Origin: Cladopsammia gracilis
Taxonomy: Eukaryota > Cnidaria > Anthozoa > Scleractinia > Dendrophylliidae
Assembly (NCBI GenBank): GCA_022457155.1
Contig: JAJGOT010000017.1
Coordinates: 1,681,001-1,745,000 of the forward strand
Direction of reading: 5' to 3'
Length of the DNA: 64,000 nucleotides
The notes beneath the pieces are model-generated. The model was not told the origin of the DNA and did not search any database. It saw only the letters and a program-made list of their open reading frames with translations. How positions within the stretch are numbered: the stretch's first letter is position 1; each line of letters begins with the position of its first letter. Below are positions 54,671 to 64,000 of the stretch, piece by piece. Both the position numbers and the translations under genes were made by a program.

Positions 54671-54709
54671 ATCTCAATTTTTATTATTTCTGTTGTTGTA
54701 CTGTATTAC

Positions 54710-54715
54710 AATAAA
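54710..54715 (+). terminator. NOP58 polyadenylation signal AATAAA
   Basis: AATAAA lies 40 nt after the stop codon and is followed by T-rich sequence (54731-54770), as expected of a cleavage and polyadenylation site. Confidence 0.75.
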
Positions 54716-54720
54716 TATTC

Positions 54721-55767
54721 ATCCCCTTGCATTTTGATTGCCTTGTTTTCTTTTTTCTTGTGCATTTTTTATCTTCTGTTCAAAAACTCATTAATAATTC
54801 ATGAGCATATCAGCCAATCACACAACGCAAATCGATCACATGTATGAGCCTTTATACCTGGTAATCTACGGTCATTATGAAAAGCCTGGTGGCGGCTTTG
54901 ATTTCAGTCACAGGGGAGTTCGGGGCTGAATGGGCAAACAATGCAATTATCGCTGAATTCTAAATGAGAATGATTTTAAAATGACCGTGATATTTATATT
55001 AAGATCACACGTAATCTTTATATAAAGATTACTGATATGGGTAGTAATTGTTCAGGATTCTTAGTGCAACAAATGGTGACTTTAATATTTTTGTGCATTA
55101 CTGTTTTACGAAATCTGGTCTTTCGCCATTCTATTTGGAATCTTCTCAACAAAATAAACAACCAACAGTTTAACAAGTGAGCCGTTATTTGAATGACACC
55201 AGCGCCCTCGTGTAAATTGCCAGGTAAGCGACTGGTTCGCAGATGCAAGCTGCTTATTTCTACTCGTTCTCTACCTCTGAAAAAAAAAAATTGTCAGCCG
55301 TTTTATCTACCGTACCTGACAACTTTAGTATAGCATTTTTCAGTATATGTTTTCCCTCAGAACTATAAAATCCCAAAACTTTCGATAGGAGCCGGGAAGC
55401 AATGGTTACTTCGTCGAAGACGTGGCACGTGTTGTATGCTAATCAGTCTAGTCTACTTGTTTTTCTCGTATGCTAATTTCCTCTTTGCACAAAAGCGAAA
55501 TTGTTTTAATTCCGAAGGGACACGCTTTTGAAAGAATGTTTTTGAAGTCGTTCAAAAAAGTCGCAGCACGTGTATTATCAGGTGTAAAAACTCTCGGCTT
55601 CGCTTGGAGTTTTTCAACCTGATAATACACTACTGCTCGTTTTTTAAACTATACTAAGTTAATGTTTAACTTACAGGAGATTATTAGGGTTTAACCTGCA
55701 TTCTTTGTCGATCCATGGACGTATTTTTGTTGCATTTTGGTCAGATACTAGTAATAGATTTTATTTC
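54721..55767. other. Intergenic DNA after NOP58
   Basis: No gene recognised. It contains a 24-bp-arm inverted repeat at 55568-55631 (GTGTATTATCAGGTG / CACCTGATAATACAC-like) with a 13-nt loop. Confidence 0.5.
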
Positions 55768-56718
55768 TCATGAGACAGTGTCAATCGTGACATTTATCTG
55801 AAACCAAAATGCGTGCATTATAACGGCTCAGTCTATTTTGAACTTACGGAGCCTGTTCGTCAATATTTCGGGCATTTTCGGTTTTAGCCGTCGCACTTCG
55901 TGAATACTCTTCGTAAATGCATACTGATTACACTGTCCCGCCGAAATGGCAAAATGTCGCTTCGCTTATTTCACGTTATATCGCCAAATGGCGCAAAATA
56001 TACAACTTAGTTGGATAAAAAGATCCTATAGTACAAAACAAAAGTAGTAGTTTGGAGATAAAGTGCAGGATTGCAAGGATTGAAGTGGATTACAGCTTGA
56101 AATCAAAGTTGCCTTTGTTTGCTGGAGAGGCAGTGTCAATCGTGACATTTATCTGAAACCAAAATGCGTGCGTTATAACGGCTCAGTCTATTTTAAGCTG
56201 CTTTACTTCGTTGCATTTGCTTAGTTAATGTTTGTAAGAGGGAGAAATAAATTGTTTGTCATAACTTACGACACATCTGTTGGCTCCTAGGAGAAAAATT
56301 ACGGTGCCTGTTCGTCAATATTTCAGGCATTTTCGGTTTTAGCCGTCGCACTTCGTGAATACTCTTCGTAAATGCATACTGATAACACTGTCCCGCCAAA
56401 ATGGCAGTGTCGCTTCGCTCATTTCCACGTACAAAACAAAAGTAGTAGTTTGGGGATAAAGCGCAGGATTGCAAGGATTGAAATGGATTACAGTTTAGCA
56501 TGAAAATCAAAGTTGCCTTTGTTTGCTGGAGAGGCAGTGTGAATCGTGACATTTATCTGAAACCAAAATGCGTGCGTTATAACGTCTCGGTCTATTTTGA
56601 GCTGCTTTACTTCGTTGCATTTGCTTAGTTAATGTTTGTAAGATGGAGAAAAAAATTGTTTGTTTGTCATAATTTACGAGACATCTGTTGGCTCCTAGAA
56701 GAAAAATTACGGTGCCTG
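55768..56718. repeat. Two to three direct repeats of ~355-405 bp
   Basis: AATCGTGACATTTATCTGAA followed by ACCAAAATGCGTGC starts copies at about 55780, 56136 and 56543. TTTCGGTTTTAGCCGTCGCA also recurs in two copies, and the third copy is cut by the satellite. Confidence 0.75.
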
Positions 56719-57494
56719 ATCAATTTTACTAGTTCAGCCGGTTAACATATACACCCTCCACCTTGCATTAGGATGTTGACCCCAATTTTCATTTGTTCAA
56801 TACTAGAGTCGGTAAAACGGGGTCGATTTTAATAGTTCAGTCGGTTAACATATACACCCTCCACCTTGCGTTAGGATGTTGACCCCAATTTTCATTTGTT
56901 CAATACTAGAGTCGGTAAAATGGGGTCGATTTTAATAGTTCAGTCGGTTAACATATATACCCTCTACCTTGCCTTAGGACGTTGACCCCAATTTTCATTT
57001 GTTCAATACAAGAGTCGGTAAAACGGGGTCGATTTTAATAGTTCAGTCGATTAACACATACATCCTCCACCTTGCCTTAGGATGTTGACCTCAATTTTCA
57101 TTTATTCAATAATAGAGTGGGTAAAACGGGGTCGATTTTAATAGTTCAGCCGGTTAACCCTATATACCCCAAACCTTGCGTTAGGATGTTGAACCCAATT
57201 TTCATTTATTCAATAATAGAGTGGGTAAAACGGGGTCAATATTACTAGTTCAGCCGGTTAACATATACACCCTTTACCTTGCCTTAGGATGTTGACCCCA
57301 ATTTTCATTTGTTCAATACTAGAGTCGGTAAAACGGGGTCCATTTTACTAGTTCAGCCGGTTAACATATACACCCTCCACCTTGCCTTAGGATGTTGACC
57401 CCAATTTTCATTTGTTCAATACTAGAGTCGGTAAAATGGGGTCGATTTTAATAGTTCAGTCGGTTAACGTATATACCCTCTACCTTGCCTTAGA
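56719..57494. repeat. ~103-bp satellite array, left block
   Basis: GGATGTTGACCCCAATTTTC recurs every 103 bp (56771, 56874, 56977 and so on), with GGTAAAACGGGGTCGATTTT and AGTCGGTTAAC in each unit. About 7.5 monomers, interrupted at 57495 by an LTR retrotransposon. Confidence 0.92.
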
Positions 57495-57668
57495 TGTAGT
57501 GTCGTTACCATATATAGTGCAGCTACCAAATATGGTGGTGTATTGTGTAGCCTAGGATTCCCGGATGTGCGAGCACGAGGTTGTAGGATCAGTAGAACGA
57601 AGCATGTACGGAGAATAAACGTGTGTTGTTTCGCTACTTTGGACTCCTTGTTATAAAGCACCTTTACA
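57495..57668 (+). repeat. 5' LTR (174 bp)
   Basis: Starts TGTAGTGTCGTTACCATATA and ends CACCTTTACA (TG...CA). It contains AATAAA at about 57615. It differs from the 3' LTR at about five positions by eye. Confidence 0.92.
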
Positions 57669-57741
57669 TTGGCGACGAGGATTCTCGGACCAAACGTGTG
57701 GATGGTTCTATACGATAGTCAGACCGAAGAACGCGTGAAAC
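57669..57741 (+). other. Primer-binding site region and gag leader
   Basis: TTGGCGACGAGGATTCTCGG follows the LTR directly, the usual place and style of a tRNA primer-binding site. ATG of gag at 57742. Confidence 0.55.
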
Positions 57742-59133
57742 ATGGCCGCAGCGCTACCTACGTTCCCGGAGTTTGACGTAACCGATACCAGCACACAAGC
57801 TGTTAGATGGAAGAAATGGCTTTCGAGATTCCGCAATCTACTCGTTGCAATGAACGTCACAGACAAGAAAAGGAAGCAGGCATTGTTGCTCCATTATGCC
57901 GGCGAAGCCACGAACGAAATTTTTGACACGCTACCCGATACCACACCGGGCGAAGGTGAAGATACGTTCGAGAAAGCCGTACGAGCCCTGACAAATTACT
58001 TCACTCCCAGACAGAATCGTGAGTACGAGATTTATGTTTTCCGTCAGGCTAAGCAACAGTCAAACGAGAGCATTTTAGCCTTCCACACGAGGCTAAGGCA
58101 ATTAGCAGAAACCTGTGAGTTTGCCGATGTTGACCGCGAGGTCAAAACACAGATTGTTCAAAGTTGTAGTTCCCACAAGCTTCGCACAGAAGCGCTCGAG
58201 AACCCGTCGTACACTCTGACGCAGCTGTTAGACGCCGGAAGAGCCATGGAGCTGTCACAAAAGCAAGCCGCTAATATAGGGCAGAGTCAAATAGTAAACA
58301 AGTTATCCTCACACGCTGGCTATCAAAATCAACGGAATTGGGACGCCAAAGCTGGCAAAAACAAAGATGGCGGACGCGCAACTGATAAGAAGTCACGCAA
58401 CCGGAAGTCACGCGGCGGAGGTCACGAGGTCCGGAAGTCGAGTGATAAGTGCCGAAATTGGGGCGGAGACTACCCACATTCCGGAGGAAGAATGTCCTGT
58501 CCCGGTTATCAATCCACTTGCCGGGGCTGTGGCAAGTTAAACCACTTTGAAGCAGAATGCAGATCCAAAGGAAAAGGGAGTAACCGAAACAAACGCCGTC
58601 CCACTGTAAACAAAGTGAGCGAGGACGAATCAAGTGACGAAGGTGAAGTATACACATTCTCTCTGAGCACGAAGACCCTGAAGGATCAGCCCCTCTTCAA
58701 GATCAAGGTACATGACACGCCAGTAACGATTATGGCTGACTCTGGAGCGAGCATAAATATCCTGGATGAAAAGGAATACCGCAGGTTACCCAATTGTCCC
58801 AAGCTTGAACCGAGTAGTGTGAAAATTTACGGCTACCAGTCAAAAGTTCCCCTTGGTGTCCTTGGAAAATTCAGTACCATGCTTGAGTCAGAGACGAAGA
58901 AGCTGCACGCCAAGTTCTATGTGGTGAAGGGATCCAGTGGCTCCCTGCTCAACTGGAGGACTTCACAAGAGCTTTGTCTGCTTCAGACAGTTCAGCAAGT
59001 CAAAACCCTACCGTCGGAGCTGGAAGCAGGAACACCCTCGGGTCTGTTAGCAGAGTACGACGACTTGTTTCATGGGCTAGGCAAACTAAAGAACTATCAG
59101 ATAAAGTTGCACATTGACGAGGAGGTACAATAG
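57742..59133 (+). CDS. Retrotransposon Gag and aspartic protease
   Basis: 463 codons. The Gag part (about 1-190) has the helical capsid-like region ending EALENPSYTLTQLLDAGRAM. A basic linker leads to a zinc knuckle of CCHC type (CRGCGKLNHFEAEC, about 254-267). From ~310 the protease domain carries the active-site triad as ADSGASINILDEKEY (Asp-Ser-Gly). The frame stops at TAG 59131-59133, where family members continue into RT. Comparison with the usual spacing suggests ~90 nt missing there. Gag packages the RNA; the protease cuts the polyprotein. Confidence 0.88.
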   Translation: MAAALPTFPEFDVTDTSTQAVRWKKWLSRFRNLLVAMNVTDKKRKQALLLHYAGEATNEIFDTLPDTTPGEGEDTFEKAVRALTNYFTPRQNREYEIYVFRQAKQQSNESILAFHTRLRQLAETCEFADVDREVKTQIVQSCSSHKLRTEALENPSYTLTQLLDAGRAMELSQKQAANIGQSQIVNKLSSHAGYQNQRNWDAKAGKNKDGGRATDKKSRNRKSRGGGHEVRKSSDKCRNWGGDYPHSGGRMSCPGYQSTCRGCGKLNHFEAECRSKGKGSNRNKRRPTVNKVSEDESSDEGEVYTFSLSTKTLKDQPLFKIKVHDTPVTIMADSGASINILDEKEYRRLPNCPKLEPSSVKIYGYQSKVPLGVLGKFSTMLESETKKLHAKFYVVKGSSGSLLNWRTSQELCLLQTVQQVKTLPSELEAGTPSGLLAEYDDLFHGLGKLKNYQIKLHIDEEVQ

Positions 59134-60128
59134 AGCGTATCGAAGGGCCTACGCCTTGGGTGTCCCCAATCGTGGTTGCACCTAAACCAAAATCTCCAGG
59201 CAAGGTACGAGTGTGTGTTGATATGCGCCAGGCAAACAAGGCGGTCAAACGTGAACGTCATGTCACCCCCACCGTGAAAGAGATGATCGGAGACTTAAAT
59301 GGGGCCAGAGTTTTCAGCAAACTAGACCTCAATCAGGGCTACAATCAGCTTGAACTGGCACCTGAATCCAGGTACATCACCACCTTCAGCACACACATGG
59401 GTCTCATGAGAAACAAACGTCTCAACTTTGGTATTTCAAGCGCAGCTGAGATCTTCCAAAACGTGATCCGCGAGACGCTTGAGGTTATTGACGGCGCAAT
59501 CAACATCAGTGATGACGTACTAGTGTTTGGGAAGACGCTCGAAGAACACGACCAGAACCTGAAGGCCGTGTTCCAGCGACTTAGGGAGAAAGGTCTGACC
59601 CTGAACAAGAGCAAGTGCGAGTTCAGAAAAGACAAGTTGGTATTCTTTGGATACGTGTTCTCCAAAGACGGCATCTTGCCAGATCCAAAGACAGTTGCAG
59701 ATGTCGTCAATCTTGAGGTACCGTCGACAGCATCAGAAGTACGCAGCCTTCTGGGGATGACAAACTACTGTTCAAGGTTCATCCCTGACTACGCTACCAA
59801 GACAGAGCCCCTGCGCAAGCTCACCCACAAAGACCAACCGTGGTGTTGGACAGAAGAACATGACCACGCAGTCAGCCAGTTGAAAGAAGCACTTGTTAGC
59901 GCACCCGTTACTGCCTACTTTGATCCAGAGAAGGATACGGAGATATCTGTTGATGCAAGTCCAGTCGGCTTAGCAGCCATTCTCTCTCAAGTGGACCTGA
60001 ACACTGGGGACAGTCATGTTATTACCTATGCAAGTCGCTCTCTTACAGCAACCGAACAGCGGTACAGCCAAACAGGCACTACATTTACGGGAAACCGGTT
60101 ACAATCTACACTGATCACCAGCCCCTAG
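59130..60128 (+). pseudogene. Reverse transcriptase and start of RNase H (broken pol)
   Basis: This frame, one base off gag-pro, begins at the stop region and has no ATG of its own. RT blocks are clear: PTPWVSPIVVAPKP, VCVDMRQANKAV, FSKLDLNQGYNQLEL, the catalytic NISDDVLVFG (ISDD in place of YxDD, as in several invertebrate Gypsy families), and LGMTNYCSRFIPDYA. RNase H begins at EISVDASPVGLAAILSQ. Near 60085 the frame is lost and the rest of RNase H continues in another frame. With the gag-pro junction damage this copy should not make active polymerase. Confidence 0.88.
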
Positions 60129-61654
60129 CGTCTATCTATGGCAATCCGAGTTCCAAGCCGCCTACAAGAATCGAGAGGTGGGCTCTACGACTTCAGCCGT
60201 ACCAGATCACAATCGAGTATCGAAGAGGAGAAGTTAATCCTGCAGACTACCTATCGCGTCACCCAGCCGAGCATGGGGCTGAAACAAGCCGGCAGCAGAA
60301 AGTCGCAGAGGAGTACGTCAGCTACCTCGCAACCTCCTCTACTCCCAAAGCCTTGAAGACACAAGAAATAGAGGCAGCCACTTGGGATGATGCAACTTTG
60401 CATGCTGTAGCAGATGCTATTATGAGAGGCAGTTGGCACCATGAAATCAGACGTCCCTGTGTTGATGCCGTTGAGTTTCGCCTTCTCGAGAAGGTGAAGG
60501 ATGAGCTCACCGTAAGTGCGTCTGGCAACCTCATTCTACGCGGAACCCGCATAGTCGTCCCGAAAGTCTGCAAGACCACGTGATCAACCTCGCACATGAA
60601 GGCCACCAAGGGCTTGTGAAGACTAAGTCACTGTTACGAGAGAAAGTTTGGTTCCCGAACATTGACAAGCTGGTTGAAAGCAAGGTGAAGTCATGCGAAG
60701 CTTGCCTGATTGCTACTCCTGAATGCAAGGGAGAACCCTTGCAGATGTCGCCACTCCCAGCAGCGCCTTGAAAAGAAATTAGTGTTGACTTTGCTGAGAT
60801 CCCAAACAAGGAGTATCCCCTTCTGATTACTGACGACTACTCCAGGTACCCAGTAGTGGAAATTGTGAAATCCACTGCCGCGACAACGGTCATACCGAAG
60901 CTCGACAAGGTGTTCTCAGAGTTTGGAGTCCCTGACGTAGTGAAATCGGATAACGGGCCCCCGTTCAACAGCAAGGAGTTTACAGCGTTTGCAGATGACC
61001 TTGGCTTTAAGCATCGGAAAGTGACCCCAAAGTGGGCGCGGGCCAACGGAGAAGTAGAACGATTTGTGCGCACCGTGAAAAAGGTCATAAAGACAGCAAA
61101 GTTGGAGCACAAGAACTACAAGCAAGAGTTAAACAGAATGCTGAGGAACTACCGCGCTGCGCCGCACAGCACTACAAGAGTTGCACCAGCGACAGCACTG
61201 TTTGGCAGGCCAATGAAGACAAAGCTACCTGAGGTAACGAGACCCTGCTCAAACGCTGATATCAGGCAGCGTGACCAGGCAGCGAAGGCTAAAAGTGAAG
61301 GAGCACGCGGACAACAAGCAGTACGTTAAGCCGTCGGCTATCAAAGAAGGCGATATTGTACTGGTCAAGAGAGATGAGACAAAGAGGAAAGGCGACACAC
61401 CGTATAACCCGGTACCGCGGACTGTCGTCCGGACCAAAGGGTCCATGGTCATTGCAGAAGATGCTGAAGGCGTCCCTATTACAAGAAATTCTTCGTTCTT
61501 CAAGAGCGTGCCCGACTTCAAGGCCTCCTATGAAGAGCAAGAGGGCCCCTACGGTGATGGTCCTTCGTCGCAGCCCAGTGATGCCCCTGCGAGACGCTAT
61601 CTCCAGCGTGCGCGAGCACGCCCAACCAAGTTTGCTGACTATGTTCTTGACTGA
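60090..61654 (+). pseudogene. RNase H end and integrase (broken pol)
   Basis: Pieces in successive frames. The remainder of RNase H is at 60090-60300, then an HHCC zinc region (HEGHQGLVKTKSLL ... KSCEACL) at about 60595-60710, and an in-frame TGA at 60769-60771 just before the catalytic core (ISVDFAEIP). The core Asp, Asp and Glu residues are present in KSDNGPPF and NGEVERFVRTVKK. A further frame change near 61290 precedes the C-terminal basic region to TGA at about 61654. Decayed integrase of the same element. Confidence 0.82.
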
Positions 61655-61827
61655 CACTGTTTGCATGGGAACTCTTCTATAAGGACTTTAGGTTTTTAGG
61701 GACCCGGACACTTTCTGTTACTTTATTCCGTTTTCAGTTAGGTTCACTTTTGGACATGCTATGTTCTTCGTTCAATTCATAGTTGATTAGCCTCGGTGTA
61801 CGGAATTCTCTCCAGGGAGGAGAGGGA
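61655..61827 (+). other. 3' untranslated region and polypurine tract of the retrotransposon
   Basis: GGGAGGAGAGGGA (61815-61827) abuts the 3' LTR, the expected position of the plus-strand primer. Confidence 0.65.
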
Positions 61828-62001
61828 TGTAGTGTCGTTACCATATATAGTGCTGCTACCAAATATGGTGGTGTATTGTGTAGCCTAGGATTCCCGGATG
61901 TGCGAGCACGAGATTGTAGCATCAGTAGAACGAAGCATGTACGGAGAATAAACGTGTGTTGTTTCGCTACTGTGGACTCCTTGTTATAAAGCACCTTTAT
62001 A
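61828..62001 (+). repeat. 3' LTR (174 bp)
   Basis: Same length and sequence as the 5' LTR except for a few substitutions; it ends TTTATA where the 5' copy has TTTACA. Confidence 0.92.
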
Positions 62002-63398
62002 TTAGGATGTCGACCCCAATTTTCATTTGTTCAATAATAGAGTGGGTAAAACGGGGTCGATTTTAATAGTTCAGTCGGTTAACATATACATCGGAAGATC
62101 TAATCCGGAGGTCGTGGGTTCGAATCCCACCGAGGTCAAAGAATTTTTTTCTTTCCCTCGTGTTGTCCCTCATTTCCTTACTAGGGCTAAAGCTCAGTAC
62201 AGGGAAATATATGGGTTGACTTTAGCACTATAATTTACACAGAGTTAATTCTCTGATTCCTTATTTATTATATATAACATATACATCCTCCACCTTGCCT
62301 TAGGATGTTGACCTCAATTTTCATTTATTCAATAATAGAGTGGGTAAAACGGGGTCGATTTTAATAGTTCAGCCGGTTAACCTATATACCCCAAACCTTG
62401 CGTTAGGATGTTGAACCCAATTTTCATTTATTCAATAATAGAGTGGGTAAAACGGGGTCAATTTTACTAGTTCAGCCGGTTAACATATAAACACCCTCCA
62501 CCTTGCCTTAGGGTGTTGACCCCAATTTTCATTTGTTCAATACTAGAGTCGGTAAAACGGGGTCGATTTTAATAGTTCAGTCGGTTAACATATATACCCT
62601 CTACCTTGCCTCAGGATGTCGAGTCCAATTTTCATTTGTTCAATACTAGAGTCGGTAAAAAGGGGTCGATTTTAATAGTTCAGTCGGTTAACCTATATAC
62701 CCTCTACCTTGCCTTAGGATGTTGACCCCAATTTTCATTTGTTCAATACTAGAGTCGGTAAAACGGGGTCGATTTTAATAGTTCAGTCGGTTAACATATA
62801 TACCCTCTACCTTGCCTCAGGATGTCGAGTCCAATTTTCATTTGTTCAATACTAGAGTCGGTAAAAAGGGGTCGATTTTAATAGTTCAGTCGGTTAACCT
62901 ATATACCCTCTACCTTGCCTTAGGATGTTGACCCCAATTTTCATTTGTTCAATACTAGAGTCGGTAAAACGGGGTCGATTTTAATAGTTCAGTCGGTTAA
63001 CCTATATACCCTCTACCTTGCCTTAGGATGTTGACCCCAATTTTCATTTGTTCAATACTAGAGTCGGTAAAACGGGGTCGATTTTAATAGTTCAGTCGGT
63101 TAACCTATATACCCTGTACCTTGCCTTAGGATGTTGACCCCAATTTTCATTTATTTCGGTAATACTAGAGTCGGTAAAACGGGGTCGATTTTACTAGTTC
63201 AGTCGGTTAACCTATATACCCCAAACCTTGCGTTAGGATGTTGATCCCAATTTTCATTTATTTCATACTAGAGTGGGTAAAACGGGGTCAATTTCACTGG
63301 TTCAGCCCTGAAACCTATACACCACCCACCTTGCGTTAAGATGTTGACCCCAATTTTCATTTATTTAATACTAGGGTCGTTAAAGGGTTCGATTGACT
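62002..63398. repeat. ~103-bp satellite array, right block
   Basis: Continuation of the 56719 array, about 12 monomers, with a SINE inserted at 62093-62275. Monomers at the far right are more diverged (63130-63398). Confidence 0.92.
62093..62275 (+). mobile_element. tRNA-derived SINE inserted in the satellite
   Basis: 183 bp between perfect 12-bp duplications AACATATACATC (62081-62092 and 62276-62287). It begins GGAAGATCTAATCCGGAGGT and has the box B GTGGGTTCGAATCCCAC, then a T run and an AT-rich 3' end. The box A half is missing, indicating 5' truncation. Confidence 0.82.
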
Positions 63399-63924
63399 AT
63401 ACAGTACAACACATACGGGCTAAGAGAGCCGTTGCACGGGATGTTGCAAACGCGGTATTTTAATACGGACTTCAGGAAAAGTTCTATATATTTACGCGAC
63501 TTCCATCATCATTCGGCTGCATAAAGGAGATCGCAAAGCGTTATTTTCTACGCTGAGCAGTAAGGTTTAGGAAGGGTGCCTTACTGAGAGGAACTGTTTC
63601 AAGCTATGTGCATGCCTGCCCAAATCTTTTTTATTTCTGGTCAAAACTGATACAGATCAATAAAAAAACTGGTTCCTAATTTTTTTAATTTATTTTTATT
63701 TTATTTGTTATGTGTTTATTTTTGCCAAGAACAAATTACAGGGAAGAATAAAACAGAGAAAAACGAAACTGAAAAAATTACATAGATCTTAAAGTTAAAT
63801 TGGCGAGGAAGCCTAAAGAAACTACAGAAGCTTATGAATTTAGGCTTCACCATTCATTACATGATTTCAGGTTAAAGCATGGATTTAGTGGGCGAGTTTA
63901 ATATTCAGCTCAGCTTGTTCTACC
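63399..63924. other. Unique-looking AT-rich DNA
   Basis: No gene or repeat recognised. Confidence 0.5.
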
Positions 63925-64000
63925 GACTCCAGTATTAAATAAATGAAAATTGGGGTCAACATCTTAAGGCAAGGTGGGGGGTATATAGGTTTCGGGGCTG
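63925..64000 (-). repeat. Inverted satellite monomer at the window end
   Basis: AAATGAAAATTGGGGTCAAC and CAAGGTGGGGGGTATATAGG are the reverse complement of the 103-bp monomer; it continues beyond the window. Confidence 0.8.

Larger units (their letters stand above)
57495..62001 (+). mobile_element. Ty3/Gypsy-type LTR retrotransposon, 4.5 kb, inserted in the satellite
   Basis: Two 174-bp LTRs, a primer-binding-like TGGCGACGAGGA after the 5' LTR, gag-pro, RT/RNase H, integrase, and a purine tract before the 3' LTR. Order PR-RT-RH-IN identifies Ty3/Gypsy. Flanking TTAGA (57490-57494) and TTAGG (62002-62006) suggest a 5-bp target duplication with one change. The pol region has frameshifts, a stop and probably a deletion, so this copy is not autonomous, although its LTRs differ at only a few positions. 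Confidence 0.9.

Noticed and set aside
53427..53536. Intronic box C/D snoRNA in NOP58 (introns 12-16), as in vertebrates
   Set aside because: I found no RTGATGA paired with CTGA at suitable spacing and flanking complementarity; a dedicated snoRNA search would be needed.

Overview
The window is animal nuclear DNA, most likely from an anthozoan cnidarian and probably a stony coral. I infer this from a complete intron-rich NOP58 gene, tRNA-derived SINEs with a tail I associate with corals, many short inverted-repeat elements, and a Polinton whose proteins look like cnidarian copies. The species cannot be named from the sequence alone.

Host genes. The left edge (1-729, minus strand) holds the 5' part of an ectonucleotide pyrophosphatase/phosphodiesterase (ENPP-type) gene. 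About 230 bp away, head to head, NOP58 begins (box C/D snoRNP core protein). All 17 coding exons can be placed between 960 and 54670. Their phases are consistent and the predicted protein has 530 residues; human NOP58 has 529. The introns carry most of the repeats: TIR elements with recognisable target duplications, SINE copies, a RecQ-like helicase fragment, a decayed tyrosine recombinase, a LINE scrap, and long stretches with no recognisable content.

Polinton. Intron 11 (32709-51846) is interrupted by an 18.5 kb Maverick/Polinton at 33037-51571. It has ~615 bp TIRs, each with five 59-bp tandem repeats, and a perfect 6-bp target duplication (CATGAT). It encodes protein-primed DNA polymerase B, a small HTH-like protein, two unidentified proteins, a membrane protein, a collagen/tail-fibre-like protein, an A32-type packaging ATPase, a PPxY-bearing protein, penton, a small basic protein, the double-jelly-roll major capsid protein, a hydrophobic minor protein, an adenain-type protease, a zinc-ribbon-like protein, a parvovirus-like phospholipase A2, an rve integrase with chromodomain, and a VLTF3-like transcription factor. 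The main frames are intact apart from the absence of an AUG for the protease and integrase.

Most unusual feature. The zinc-ribbon, PLA2 and integrase frames appear to be joined by two successive -1 ribosomal frameshift signals. The first is G GGA AAC, 7 nt, then an 8-bp GC-rich hairpin. The second is A AAA AAC, 7 nt, then a 9-bp stem able to form an H-type pseudoknot. This resembles the gag-pro-pol organisation of betaretroviruses. The integrase frame has no upstream AUG, which fits. The protease frame also lacks an AUG and is -1 relative to the gene before it.

Right end. After NOP58 (54671-64000) come ~400-bp repeats and a ~103-bp satellite array. A Ty3/Gypsy-type LTR retrotransposon (57495-62001, with 174-bp LTRs) has inserted into the array. 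Its gag-pro frame is open but its pol region is broken. A tRNA-derived SINE with a 12-bp target duplication has also inserted into the array.
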